Origin: Acidisphaera sp. L21
GTDB taxonomy: Bacteria; Pseudomonadota; Alphaproteobacteria; Acetobacterales; Acetobacteraceae
Assembly (NCBI RefSeq): GCF_009765685.1
Contig: NZ_LMUY01000137.1
Coordinates: 28,656-64,078 of the forward strand
Direction of reading: 5' to 3'
DNA length: 35,423 nt
Under the pieces are notes generated by a model. That model saw nothing but the letters and a program-made list of their open reading frames with translations. It did no database searches and was not told the origin of the DNA. Both the position numbers and the translations under genes were made by a program. Positions 16,347 to 25,486 of this stretch are shown here, one piece after another (within the stretch, counting starts at the first letter, position 1; each line of letters starts with the position of its first letter).

Positions 16347-16685
16347 ATGACTAGGGAAGAGATGGACATCCTCCGGCAGGGCCTTACGCCAGAGGGCGTC
16401 AATGTCTGGTGCGAGCGCTGCTATGCAGGTTCAGAGCGACTCGGGCGCGTCATTGGGCATGCAGAGGACAAAGATCGCCTCCTCTCTCGCAAGGCTTTCT
16501 CCAGAACAAGAGCGGATGGATCATGCAGTTTCAGACGACTGAAGCGGGTTATGCCGCTCTTTGCGCCACTGCGTGACGCATGTTTGCGACTGAAACGACC
16601 TTGCCGCTATCCGCGACGAGCGATCAATTCAAATCGGTTTTCGGCTGCGCAATCGTGGGCATCTTCTTGGTCGTCGTCATGGTAG
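16347..16685 (+). CDS. Doubtful hypothetical protein
   Basis: The first 50 residues (MTREEMDILRQGLTPEGVNV, then a CERC pair) look protein-like. The last third is Ser/Trp/Arg-rich and antisense-like, and overlaps the membrane protein frame that starts at 16580. The gene may be truncated or frameshifted near 16500. No ribosome site stands out. Confidence 0.25.
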   Translation: MTREEMDILRQGLTPEGVNVWCERCYAGSERLGRVIGHAEDKDRLLSRKAFSRTRADGSCSFRRLKRVMPLFAPLRDACLRLKRPCRYPRRAINSNRFSAAQSWASSWSSSW

Positions 16686-16837
16686 GCGACGCACTTGGTC
16701 GAATAATCGCAGGTGCAGTGGTCGGGGGCGTCATGGGCTTCTGGTTATCCCGCCCGGTGCGGGTGCCGGACTCAAAGCCCACTCCGGACATACCAATGGG
16801 ATTGATCAAAATACGCCACTTTAGATCGACCAAGTAG
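16580..16837 (+). CDS. Possible small membrane protein
   Basis: 85-aa frame with one long or two short hydrophobic segments (FGCAIVGIFLVVVMVGDALG and IIAGAVVGGVMGFWL). They look like genuine membrane helices with a glycine-zipper second half. There is no clear ribosome site before ATG 16580. Function is unknown. Confidence 0.4.
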   Translation: MFATETTLPLSATSDQFKSVFGCAIVGIFLVVVMVGDALGRIIAGAVVGGVMGFWLSRPVRVPDSKPTPDIPMGLIKIRHFRSTK

Positions 16838-16924
16838 CAGTCCATCGGTATCGGTCATGCCGGTAGCTCAATTCTACCGTCTGATGGTCGCCTGCGTGCT
16901 GACAATCGCTCTGAGGATGATGCG

Positions 16925-18668
16925 CTAACGGAAGTCACGACTGGTCGGCATTTTCGCTTTCGTCCGAGCCGGACCGGGATGAGGCCGGCGAACCTCATCA
17001 GCCCGGCCAAGCACCACTTTTCCCAAATCCAAATTAGGTTGTGCTGTGTTCAAGCTTCGGAGCAGATCGGTCCGGTCAATCAACCGGCGGCAGATGAGGT
17101 GGGTAATCGGCACCTCGGCATGCTCGACCTCTCGCTCGATCTTGCCTTCGGCCACCATGAGGCCTGAACCGATCATCGCCGCCCGGTCTCGCTCGCCCAC
17201 GTTGGTGTAGATGACGAGATTTGCGACCCCGAACTCATCCTCCAGCGTGATGAAGACGATTCCTTTTGCAGTACCCGGACGCTGACGCATGAGTACGATA
17301 CCGGGCAGTCGGACTGAGGTGCCGGGTTCGGCTGTGTTAAGGAAGTTCGTATCGTGATAACCTAGCTTCGATAAGGTGGGGCGTAATAAGGCGAGCGGAT
17401 GCTCTCTCAATGAAAGTCCCGTCGCCGCGTAGTCCAGCACCACGGATTGCCCTTTCGCTTCGGCAGGGAGGACGGGAGCGGGTTCTTGGATCAACCCAGC
17501 TTCACCGAGGAAGTTTTCGGCCAGTTGTAAAAGAGGTGGGATGTCATGCTCGATGGCTTTGGCATCCCACATCGCGTCCCGCCGGCTGGCGCCCAGACTC
17601 GCAAACGCGTCCGCTTCGGCTAATGCCTCGATGGCCTTCCGGCTCACCCCACTGCGGCGAGCCACTTCCTCCACCGAGCTATATGGTGAGCCGTTCCCGG
17701 ATCGCCGCGTTTTCACGATCTGCCGACCTTCCTCCTCGGCCAACCCAGACGCCAACCGAAGACCCAGCCGTAGCGCGTGCTGGTCATTGCTGCCTAGGTC
17801 AAACTCAAGCGTGCTGTCCCAATCGGAGGCATTTATATCCAGCGGTCGGACCAGCACCTCATGCTTCTTGGCGTCGGATACGATCTGAGCGGGCGCGTAA
17901 AATCCCATCGGCTGGCTGTTGAGCAATGCCGCCGCGAACACGGCCGGATGATGGCGCTTCAGCCATGATGACGCGTAGGCAAGATGAGCGAAACTGGCAG
18001 CGTGGCTTTCCGGAAAGCCGTATGACCCGAACCCCTCGATTTGTTTGAACACGCGTTCAGCAAGTTCTGGATCGTAGCCTCGCTTTACCATGCCGCCCAC
18101 CAGCCGGTCGCGATACATGCTCACGCCTTGAGTGTGCTTGAACGTCGCCATGGCCCGGCGCAGTTGATCCGCTCCATTGGGAGTGAATCCGGCCGCCACG
18201 ATCGCCACCCGCATCGCCTGCTCTTGGAACAGCGGCACACCAAGGGTGCGGCCCAGCACGTTTTTCAACTCATCGGAATGGCCATGCTCAGGCGAAGGCT
18301 TTGGATAGACTGGCTGCTCTAGCCCCCAGCGGCGCCGCAAATAGGGATGTACCATGTCGCCTTGGATCGGACCGGGACGGATAATTGCAACCTGAATAAC
18401 CAGATCGTAGAACTTACTTGGTTTCATCTTCGGCAGAGACGCCATTTGAGCGCGACTTTCGACCTGAAAGACGCCGAGGCTGTCCGCCCGGCGCAGCATG
18501 GCATAGGTCTCTTCGCAGTCTTTCGGAACCGCAGCTAGATCAAGTTCTCTCTTATGGTGCTGCCGTAGCAGGTCGAACCCGCGACGTAGGCACGACAGCA
18601 TGCCCAGCGCGAGAATATCGACCTTGAGTAGCTTCAGGGCATCGACATCGTCCTTGTCCCACTCCAGC
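16925..18668 (-). pseudogene. dnaE2: Error-prone DNA polymerase DnaE2, C-terminal part downstream of the IS
   Basis: C-terminal half of DnaE2 (ImuC), the C-family polymerase of SOS mutagenesis. From the IS edge the frame reads LEWDKDDVDALKLLKVDILA, then LGVFQVESRAQMASLPKMKP, the finger region through GFGSYGFPESHAASFAHLAY, a helix-hairpin-helix segment, and an OB-fold (GIVFITLEDEFGVANLVIYT) before the end at 16925. About 580 of the roughly 1100 residues expected are here. The palm with its catalytic Asp residues would be encoded upstream and is absent from the window. An ATG at 18601 could start a fragment, but no active polymerase is expected. The sequence across the IS is continuous, with LE from the far side joining WDKDD. 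Confidence 0.93.
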
Positions 18669-20430
18669 TATCAAGCGACATCAGGAACCCATCCAGCGTG
18701 TTGCCTCACGACGGAATGTTACTCAAGCTTTTCATGTCGTCGGCAGCCTGCATGGTTTTGTCAGGGCCCATGACCCCCGCCGCTGGAACTGCCGATTGAG
18801 GCATCGGACCCAGCAAGACCTCCCGCGCCATCGTCAGCCGCCGCACCTTCATGAACCGCTGGACCGTGCGGAGATGATCCGTTGTAAACCGTTCCGGATA
18901 CAGTGCCCGCAGCCGCTCCAACGCTGCCACGGCCGTCAACGCCGGCTGCGCATCCAGCCAGGTCAGCAGTTGATCGCGCACCGCATCCAGCATTGATGGC
19001 CTCACGATCGGCTTTACCCGGACATAGCGTCGCCGGTGCGTTGGCCGTTGTTCGCCGGCCTCCCAGGCGACCTTCAAGCTCGCCGTGAACACCGACAGAT
19101 CAAGCGGCGCTGGCGTTTCCGCCCGACCCGCCGTCATGCCTCGTTCATCCACTCGTTTGCCCAATTCCGCCTGTGCCCCCCGGATCTCAGCCAGCAATAG
19201 GACCGGGTCAGCAACCGCCATCATGCTGCGCAGCTTCGACTTGTCGGCCTCCGATACCGCCGCATGCGTCAGCACCCGCATCACCGGGCGCACGGGGAGG
19301 TAGTACCGCTTGATGACCCGCGCGCCCTCACGGCGCTTCTCCCGCAGCTTGAACGACGGCTGGAACAGATTGCCGTGCAGGCGGGCTGACGCATACAACC
19401 GTCCAAGGCTTTCACCCGCGAGCACACCTTCAAACCGACCATAGCCAACCAGCTGCCGGACGATTGCACCGTTCTTCTGCTCAACCCAGGCCTGGTCATT
19501 CTTCCGGTAGGCCCGTGAGCGCGTCACCTCCAGCCCCGCCGCTCGGCACCAGCCCACCACCAGGTCGTTCATGAACAGGCTGTCGTTGTCGAAATCCACG
19601 CCACGCAGCGGAAACGGAAACAGCTCGCGCGCCCGGCCAAGGGCATGCACGACCATCTCGGCCTCGCGCACGACGATCGGAATGCATTCCGTCCACCCAG
19701 TCGCCACATCCGTCAGCACCATCGTCTGCGCGAATGCCCCCGACACCGTTGTGCCGCCGTGCGATACAAAGTCCACCTCGACCCAACCGGGCGCCGGGTC
19801 ATTCCAATCGTTGAATGTCCGGATCGGCACGCTGCGCCGCACCGCCGAGCCAAATCCCGCCGGACGCCGACGCCCGCTACCCGCAACCAAGCGCACCCCG
19901 GTGAGCAATCGGTCGATCGTCGCAGCGCTCACCTCGAGCAGTCTTCCCCGCGGTGCCTCGTCCAACGTCACACGGCCGTGCTGCTCCAGCGCCGGCAGCA
20001 ATACGGCAATCATCGGCCGCAAGCGCTTCGAGCAGACCCGGTCAGCAACCTCCCAGAGCTGGATCAGGGCATCGCGCACCTCCGGACCATAGCGACCACG
20101 CTGGGATACAGCCTGATCCGCCGTTATGATCTCCTGCTCCTCCTTCCGGTCGCCCAAGCCGGACAGCAACCGAATCGCATGTTTGCGATGGTAGCCGGTC
20201 ACCGCCGCAAACTCGTCCAAAATGCGCGATCGCTCCCATCTTTTCGCATCCCGGTAACGGAGGCTCACCGCCTCCAAAAGCTCCGTCCGTCCCGCCATGC
20301 TGATCCGCCGTGCCATCCCGTTGCTTCCCAAGCCCACGTCTGCCGGTAACAAACCATCTGAGGCAACGACATCGGCTGGTAGCAATTAACGTGAGGCAAT
20401 GCGTGGATGGGTTTACCCTGTCGCCTGACA
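18669..20430 (-). mobile_element. 1762-bp insertion sequence inside dnaE2
   Basis: Ends are imperfect inverted repeats of about 41 bp. The left end runs from TATCAAGCGACA through ACCCATCCA to TTGCCTCACG (18669-18710). The right end, read on the minus strand, runs from TGTCAGGCGACA through ACCCATCCA to TTGCCTCACG (20430 back to about 20390). The outermost bases are TA/TG...CA. A 7-bp direct repeat CTCCAGC flanks it exactly at 18662-18668 and 20431-20437, the target duplication. One transposase gene fills the element. The intact duplication and gene suggest fairly recent insertion. Confidence 0.93.
18706..20316 (-). CDS. Integrase-core (DDE) transposase
   Basis: About 536-aa transposase. The N-terminal helix-turn-helix region includes RILDEFAAVTGYHRKHAIRL. 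The rve-type catalytic core follows, with first Asp in VEVDFVSHGG, second Asp in GVDFDNDSLFMND, and Glu in NDQAWVEQKNGA about 35 residues on, a D,D-35-E layout. The C-terminal part has KLREKRREGARVIKRYY. The start is taken at ATG 20316 (MARRISMAGRTEL). A TTG at 20385 and an ATG at 20298 are alternatives. The reading frame is undamaged, so it may be active. The IS family is not assigned with confidence; it recalls IS481-like or unclassified long rve transposases. Confidence 0.88.
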   Translation of the reverse strand: MARRISMAGRTELLEAVSLRYRDAKRWERSRILDEFAAVTGYHRKHAIRLLSGLGDRKEEQEIITADQAVSQRGRYGPEVRDALIQLWEVADRVCSKRLRPMIAVLLPALEQHGRVTLDEAPRGRLLEVSAATIDRLLTGVRLVAGSGRRRPAGFGSAVRRSVPIRTFNDWNDPAPGWVEVDFVSHGGTTVSGAFAQTMVLTDVATGWTECIPIVVREAEMVVHALGRARELFPFPLRGVDFDNDSLFMNDLVVGWCRAAGLEVTRSRAYRKNDQAWVEQKNGAIVRQLVGYGRFEGVLAGESLGRLYASARLHGNLFQPSFKLREKRREGARVIKRYYLPVRPVMRVLTHAAVSEADKSKLRSMMAVADPVLLLAEIRGAQAELGKRVDERGMTAGRAETPAPLDLSVFTASLKVAWEAGEQRPTHRRRYVRVKPIVRPSMLDAVRDQLLTWLDAQPALTAVAALERLRALYPERFTTDHLRTVQRFMKVRRLTMAREVLLGPMPQSAVPAAGVMGPDKTMQAADDMKSLSNIPS

Positions 20431-20860
20431 CTCCAGCACGGTGCGGCCAGCCATGGCCGCGTTACCCACAACCGCCATCTCGGTGAGAGGTCCCCGGCTC
20501 ATGACGAATCCCCCGACGTGAGTTGCCAGATGCCGTGGGAAATTGGGCGTCGGCCAAGGCTTGCCCAACATGGAGGTTGGTGCCGGGTGCATCCACGCCC
20601 CCGATAAGCCCATGGCCTTGCCGACCTCACGGATGGCGCTACGGCCACGATACCGAATGACGGTGCCGACGATGGAATTTCCATCGCCAGTTCCAGTGTC
20701 AGGGACAGACGGCGATCGGAAAGGTCGAGGCCCTCCGCGTCAGCCAAGGCTTCCAGCACCGACCGGGTCAATGAAGCGGCTGCCGCTAAGTGGCCAAACG
20801 GCGTGCCGGAGGACATCCGGCAGCGGATCACGCACGAACTCCACCTCATCGACGAACTAA
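20431..20860 (-). pseudogene. dnaE2: Middle fragment of dnaE2, rearranged, upstream of the IS
   Basis: Three DnaE2 segments are visible. Bases 20431-20542 encode FPRHLATHVGGFVMSRGPL and on to NAAMAGRTVLE, which continues across the IS. Bases 20602-20667 encode VIRYRGRSAIREVGKAMGLS. Bases 20676-20744, in another frame, encode ADAEGLDLSDRRLSLTLELA. In intact DnaE2 the AGLDxxDRRL segment comes after GKAxGLS and directly before GFPRHL; here it comes before RYRGRS, so the order is scrambled. Everything N-terminal, including the PHP domain and palm, is missing, and imuA sequence begins at about 20846. This is deletion plus rearrangement, older than or independent of the IS. Confidence 0.75.
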
Positions 20861-21214
20861 TAGACCATCCTTTGGCCGCGTCGCTCCGACGCATACAAGG
20901 TCGGGTTGCTTCAGCCCCAACTGAGCCAAGCCGGCCGGCCAAACATCAGGGTCACGGCCTATCCAAATCATAGAGCCTGCCGTCCGTGCGAGGACCGAGG
21001 CGCAGAACCCGATGGCAGCGCCGGCATCGACCGCCAGCACCTCATGGAAGGCGGCACGAGTAAGGCCGCCGCTGGGCAAAACGACATCAATGGTCGGGCA
21101 AATGGACAGCCCGGCGGCCTGCGCGGGCGCACCGCCACGCTCTAGTCGAGCTACAGTGGCGCGAAGGGCAGCAAGGGCGGCCTGACGATCGGATGGAAGA
21201 ACGCTGACGGACAT
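20846..21214 (-). pseudogene. imuA: ImuA, truncated at the deletion junction
   Basis: RecA/SulA-like ImuA of the alphaproteobacterial mutasome. The N-terminal half is clear: LPSGGLTRAAFHEVLAVDAG, then GFCASVLARTAGSMIWIGRD, and LAQLGLKQPDLVCVGATRPKD. After RPKDG the sequence changes to five unrelated codons and stops at 20846, giving 122 aa where about 220-270 is usual. The missing C-terminal half, all of imuB and the front of dnaE2 are absent between here and 20744, so a deletion joined imuA to dnaE2. It starts at ATG 21214, nine bases after the small upstream gene. Confidence 0.85.
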
Positions 21215-21223
21215 GGCATTCGG

Positions 21224-21457
21224 CTACCCAGCGCTATGGGGACGAGTTGGACGACGGCGAAGGATAACCAATCCAGATCGTTGCATGTGCTCTGCAATGC
21301 GGTCCGCAGCCAGCTTGGCGGCAAAATTCCAGCCACTCTTCCTTGGCTTGCCGCGCTCGTCGAACGTCAGGGCGTAGGCCAGAACCTCGGCAACCTCCTC
21401 CGGCGTTGCCGCCGCAAGGTGCTGGAGATCAGAAGCAGAGGAAGGATCGTCAGCCAT
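21224..21457 (-). CDS. Small conserved hypothetical preceding imuA
   Basis: About 77-aa soluble protein (ATPEEVAEVLAYALTFDERG, then KSGWNFAAKLAADRIAEHMQ and RSGLVILRRRP). I recognise the type as a small protein often found by imuA in alphaproteobacteria, but no function is known to me. The ATG at 21457 is preferred. The GTG at 21478 starts only three bases from the LexA box and has no ribosome site. First gene of the SOS-controlled run. Confidence 0.62.
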   Translation of the reverse strand: MADDPSSASDLQHLAAATPEEVAEVLAYALTFDERGKPRKSGWNFAAKLAADRIAEHMQRSGLVILRRRPTRPHSAG

Positions 21458-21480
21458 GGCGAACCGTATGGCGATCACGA

Positions 21481-21495
21481 GAACACTTCAAGAAC
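21481..21495 (-). promoter_or_regulatory. LexA (SOS) box of the imuA-dnaE2 operon
   Basis: GAAC 21481-21484 and GAAC 21492-21495 with seven bases between give GTTC-N7-GTTC on the minus strand, the alphaproteobacterial LexA site. It lies just upstream of the first gene of the cassette, where LexA repression is known in this class. Regulation therefore seems intact although the genes it served are destroyed. Confidence 0.85.
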
Positions 21496-21665
21496 AGAAT
21501 CTGTGTGAAGGCGTCGAAAACGGCTTGACGTTGGGTCCCTAACCGGCGGGTGCGAGTGCCGGCTGATCGTGAAAGCCGCAAAATCAATCGTCTCTGGCCG
21601 ATCGGCCTTCGACATATCGGTTAGCAAAGTTTTCTGCGAGCTTGCCGGACGGAGGTGCTCGATCT

Positions 21666-22348
21666 TTGACGCAGACGTTAACGATTCAGGTAAACGATGC
21701 GCAGTTGGTGTCAGGCGTGTTGCGGGTCCCAAAGCGCCCAACCGCCTGCTATGTCTTCGCGCACGGTGCAGGTGCGGGTATGAGCCATCCGTTTATGGAG
21801 GCTGTGGCCGCTGGGCTGCATGACCGCCAGATCGCAACGCTCCGATATCAATTCCCATTTATGGAAAAAAGATCGAAGCGCCCCGACACACTCAAACTCG
21901 CGCATGCCACAGTTCGCGCTGCCGTGGAAGAGGCCACACGGCGCTTACCGGACCTGCCGCTGATTGCCGGCGGAAAGTCGTTTGGGGTCGGATGACTTCG
22001 CAGGCGCAGGCCGAAGTGGCTCTTCCACACGTCGTAGGACTGGCATTTCTCGGGTTCCCACTTCATGCCGCTGGTAAGCCGTCCGATAGTCGTGCTGAAC
22101 ATCTCGGAAAGGTCCACGTGCCGATGTTTTTTTTACAGGGGACGCGGGACGCCTTAACGGATTTGACACTACTTCGGCCCGTAGTTGCGAAACTTGGCAG
22201 CACGGCAACTCTCATTGAGATCGCGCATGCCGATCACTCGTTCCACGTGTTGGTTCGCTCTGGGCGGAACGTTGCGCAAACGATGACTGAATTATTGGAT
22301 GCGATGGCTGCGTGGGTAAAAACAGTCGGCCTCGTAGAAGGCCTGTGA
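21666..22348 (+). pseudogene. Alpha/beta hydrolase (dienelactone-hydrolase-like), frameshifted at a G-run
   Basis: Short alpha/beta hydrolase of about 228 aa if repaired. The first part reads CYVFAHGAGAGMSHPFMEAV and ends LPLIAGGKSFG with the nucleophile Ser in GGKSFGG. The second part continues RMTSQAQA...VVGLAFLGFPLHAAGKP, with Asp in FFLQGTRDAL and His in ADHSFHV. At about 21984 TTTGGGGTCGGATG has four G where five restore GGRMTSQ, so one G is missing and the first frame ends at TGA. The likely start is TTG 21666, ten bases after GGAGG. No other damage is seen. A homopolymer sequencing error is a real alternative. Confidence 0.85.
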
Positions 22349-22656
22349 TGCGCGTGTAGTGGGAAAGCCGATCAACGCTTGCACCTATCCGGCGGAGAGT
22401 GGCGTGGTAGACCTTCCCGTTGTCGCTTGCCACGAGAGACTCGGCAACGTACTCCCGGACACACGTAGAAGCTGCTTTATGGCATCTCACTCGGCTTTGC
22501 CGCCGGGGATCGGCCAGCGAACCGAGTAGCCATGGTCCGTGACGATATTTGCGGCCAGTGTCAATCCCATAGCTCAATGGCGAGTGGAACTACACAGCCA
22601 CCCTGTTCGGTGTGGCAGCAGTCTTCAGACCTCAAGCCTTCTACCTCACCAGCCGA
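22349..22656. other. Gene-free stretch
   Basis: Open frames here on both strands resemble no protein I know and lack ribosome sites. No repeat or RNA gene was recognised. Confidence 0.45.
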
Positions 22657-22905
22657 CTATCGCATCGAGGAACGGTACGTCATGCCGGCAAACATCGCTC
22701 CTGGAATAGCCGCCTTTGTTTGCCGAACCATTTCGTCGACGGCCTGAACCGGGTTCTCGGTTGCAGGCGGCAAGGTGCTGTATAAATCGCAATCAACACG
22801 CTGCATTTCAAACAAACTCATCAAACCTCTCACGCCGTCGAGAGTCTCACTTGTGGTGTTGGGCGGCAAAAACCGACATTGAAACCCATAATCGTGCTCC
22901 TTCAA
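22657..22905 (-). CDS. Hypothetical protein, about 82 aa
   Basis: Unrecognised frame beginning TTG 22905 (LKEHDYGFQCRFLPPNTTSE) and containing LFEMQRVDCDLYSTLPPATE. Codon use looks coding-like and the segment PVQAVDEMVRQTKAAI looks helical. An AAGGAG lies inside the frame and suits another frame's ATG that stops after 19 codons, so the start is uncertain. It follows the ribokinase gene on the same strand by about 90 bp. Confidence 0.35.
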   Translation of the reverse strand: MKEHDYGFQCRFLPPNTTSETLDGVRGLMSLFEMQRVDCDLYSTLPPATENPVQAVDEMVRQTKAAIPGAMFAGMTYRSSMR

Positions 22906-22995
22906 AAAGGGCCTGAGGCTCTATCTTTTAAATTTATCGGGCAGACCCTCCTAATCAAAGACGCTGCTCTGAACGGTCGTCTCAATCTCGAGCTA

Positions 22996-23901
22996 CTATG
23001 ACGTTGAACCGGCTATTTTATTGACCTCAGCCGCAAGGGGGAGACTTTGCTGACTTCCAGCGACTGTGCAGGCAAGGGAAGCGGCTATGCAGGCGCGTTG
23101 AATGCCGTCATGTAATGGGAGCCCCTTGCTGACCGCTGCAGCGAGAGTGCCCACGAAGCAGTCTCCCGCTGCCGTCGTATCCACCACATGAATGCGGGGT
23201 GGTGTGACGCGGACCGGACCATCCGGACCGGCTGCCTCAGCACCTTCGCCACCTAGAGTGCGAATGACCGTAACCCCGAGCACCAAGTGCAGCGCTGCCG
23301 CTGTTGCTTCACACCCAAACTGGGCGCTCAAAAAGTCGGCTTCATCCTCGTTGACCACGATTAAGCTAGCTGCGGCAAGAACCTCCTTGGGCAGCAATCC
23401 GGCAGGAGCCAAGTTCAATACGACATGCATTCCAGAGACGTACGCTCGGCGCATGACCGCGGCTACCTGCTGTGGTTCCGCTTCCATTTGCACGAGCAAG
23501 ACACTGCCTGGTGTCGTGAGAATTACCGGCAGATCGTCCGCAGACAGCAGGGCGTTCGCGCCAAGAGCAACAGCAATCTGGTTTCGGCCGGCAATGTCGG
23601 TCGCGACCCCGGCGCATCCCGTTGCGACACCTGGAATGCGCCGCAAATGCGCCAAGTCTACGCCAGACTCCATCATGCCCGCGAGCGCCAGAGGAGCAAG
23701 GTCATCCTCACCGACTGCACCCACCATATGCACGACAGCCCCAGCCCGGCGTGCTGCGACGGCTTGGTTCGCTCCTTTACCGCCTGGTTGCATGGAAAAC
23801 CTCCTGGCAAGCCGGGTCTGACCCGGCTCGGGCAGTGCGTCCATCGCAAAGATCAGGTCCAGGTTGATAGAACCAAAGACGACGATGTCGGACTGAGGCA
23901 T
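22996..23901 (-). CDS. rbsK: Ribokinase-like PfkB-family sugar kinase
   Basis: 301-aa PfkB carbohydrate kinase that phosphorylates a sugar, probably a pentose, with ATP. N-terminal VFGSINLDL (8-16) and the substrate-binding GGKGANQA (40-47) match ribokinases. The C-terminal signature is DTTAAGD (241-247) with Asp247 as catalytic base; the usual Gly is Ala at 244. It is the last gene of a minus-strand operon, seven bases after the substrate-binding protein. Together with RpiB it suggests uptake of a five-carbon sugar or polyol and its phosphorylation. The exact substrate is unknown. Confidence 0.9.
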   Translation of the reverse strand: MPQSDIVVFGSINLDLIFAMDALPEPGQTRLARRFSMQPGGKGANQAVAARRAGAVVHMVGAVGEDDLAPLALAGMMESGVDLAHLRRIPGVATGCAGVATDIAGRNQIAVALGANALLSADDLPVILTTPGSVLLVQMEAEPQQVAAVMRRAYVSGMHVVLNLAPAGLLPKEVLAAASLIVVNEDEADFLSAQFGCEATAAALHLVLGVTVIRTLGGEGAEAAGPDGPVRVTPPRIHVVDTTAAGDCFVGTLAAAVSKGLPLHDGIQRACIAASLACTVAGSQQSLPLAAEVNKIAGSTS

Positions 23902-23908
23902 GGCAGGT

Positions 23909-24715
23909 TCAGTGCACTTCGGGTGGGCGCATCGAGTTTGGTAGGTCCACCTTGTAGTACGTCTTGTAAATGGTGTTCAGCTTACCGTTTTGCAGGTTGG
24001 CCAGCACCCACTCATTGAGTTTCGCCAACAGCCGTGGCTCGCCCTTCTTCACGCCGATGGCAATGTCGAAATTGTCGATCACGAATTTTGGTGCGAATTC
24101 AGAGGCCGGGTTCTTTTGCTTGACGGCGTCGACCAGCGCCACCGACGTCGAGATCAGCTTCGACTGGCCAGTCGCCCCGGCAGTCACCAGAGTCGCGTCA
24201 TCATCGTACCGTTGCACCGTGAAGCCGTTGGCGCCTGCAAGGCCCGTCAACTTGGTGTCCTGCGTCGTACCACGCGTGACAGCAACCGACATACCCTTCA
24301 GACCGGCGATGCTGTCCACTTGCACGGTAGGAGAACCGCCAACGACCGATTGTAGAATGGTGTAGGCGCGGCTGAAGTCGATGATCTTCGCCCGCTCCGG
24401 CGTTACGGAGAGTGTGGAAATGATGATGTCGGCTCTGCCCGACAGCGCGTTGGGGATCCTGGTCGAGCCGGTTGTCGGCACGATCTCCAGCTTCAGGCTC
24501 CAATCTTTCGCAAGAAGCTGCGCCGTCTCCACATCCGAGCCGATAGGCTGCATCTGGCCGTTCAACATCCCTGCGGGAGGAATGGCGACATCCGTTGAGA
24601 TGCGGATGGTGCCTGCCCGCATGATGTCGTCTAGTTGATCGGCGAGAACCGGCCCGGCGTTGGCCACCAATCCCGCCAACATCGCGATCGCAGCCACTAC
24701 CCCTTGCTTCATCAT
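23909..24715 (-). CDS. ABC transporter substrate-binding protein, family 3 type
   Basis: 268-aa periplasmic binding protein of the polar-amino-acid family. The signal peptide (residues 1-25, ending PVLA before DQ) is followed by the two-lobe fold: IRAGTIRIS-like opening (MRAGTIRISTDVAIPPAGML), DVETAQLLAKDWSLKLEIV, ADIIISTLSVTPERAKIIDF and a C-terminal WVLANLQNGKLNTIYKTYY. It lies 21 bp after the ATPase gene. The family usually binds amino acids, but the operon's sugar enzymes make another small polar ligand possible. Confidence 0.9.
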   Translation of the reverse strand: MMKQGVVAAIAMLAGLVANAGPVLADQLDDIMRAGTIRISTDVAIPPAGMLNGQMQPIGSDVETAQLLAKDWSLKLEIVPTTGSTRIPNALSGRADIIISTLSVTPERAKIIDFSRAYTILQSVVGGSPTVQVDSIAGLKGMSVAVTRGTTQDTKLTGLAGANGFTVQRYDDDATLVTAGATGQSKLISTSVALVDAVKQKNPASEFAPKFVIDNFDIAIGVKKGEPRLLAKLNEWVLANLQNGKLNTIYKTYYKVDLPNSMRPPEVH

Positions 24716-24736
24716 ACGCCTACTCCCTAAACACTG

Positions 24737-25486
24737 TTATTGTTGGACGTGCGTCAACTCGTGTGAGACGAACTGTTGAAGTTCGCTCGTCTGCGGGTCG
24801 GACAAGATGCTGCCCGATCCCATCTCTCTCACCCGTCCCCCGCGCATGAACACCAGAAGATCGGCAATCTTGCGGGCGAAACTCATCTCATGAGTTACCA
24901 GGACCATGGTCATGCCGCTTTCTGCCAGCTGCTCCAGGACATCCAGCACTTCAGCCGTCAGCTCAGGATCCAGAGCCGAAGTCACTTCATCGAACAACAT
25001 CACCTGGGGGCGCATTGCCAACGAGCGTGCAATCGCCACCCGCTGTTGCTGTCCTCCCGAGAGCTGCTCGGGATAGGCGCCCGCCTTGTCGACCAGACCC
25101 ACCTGTCGAAGCACCGTTTGCGCCGTCTCCCTCGCCTCGCTCCTGGAAATGCGCTTCACCGCGACCGGCGCCAGGGTGATGTTTTGCTCGACCGTCAGGT
25201 GCGGGAACAGATTGTAGCTCTAAAAGACGATACCGACATCCTGGCGGAGCGTCCGTAAATCGAGGGCTGGGTCGGACAGGCGGTGACCGCAAACGGTAAT
25301 CTCGCCGGCGTCGATTCTTTCCAGCCGATCAATGCAACGAAGGGCAGTGCTCTTGCCGGATCCGCTTCGGCCGATGATCACCGCGACCTGCCCACGCTGG
25401 ACATCAAAGGTTACTCCGTCCAGTACCTTGACCGCGCCGAAGCTCTTCTGCACGCCCTGCAGGCGGATGATCGAATCCTGGGTCAT
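24737..25486 (-). pseudogene. ABC transporter ATPase with amber codon at the Q-loop
   Basis: GlnQ/HisP-type ATPase, 249 codons. Walker A GRSGSGKST (39-47), signature LSGGQQQRVAIARSL, Walker B VMLFDEVTSALD (Val where Pro is usual) and the H-loop VTHE are all present. The frame is interrupted only at codon 89, TAG at 25220-25222, in VGIVF-stop-SYNLFPHL. Family members have Gln there (VFQSYNLFPHL), so CAG became TAG by one C-to-T change at the Q-loop. Unless the amber codon is suppressed, the ATPase is not made whole. It starts by ATGA overlap with the upstream permease. No indel is seen. Confidence 0.9.

Noticed and set aside
22212-22577. Minus-strand frame of 121 codons
   Set aside because: Half lies antisense to the hydrolase, the rest has no recognisable motif or ribosome site.
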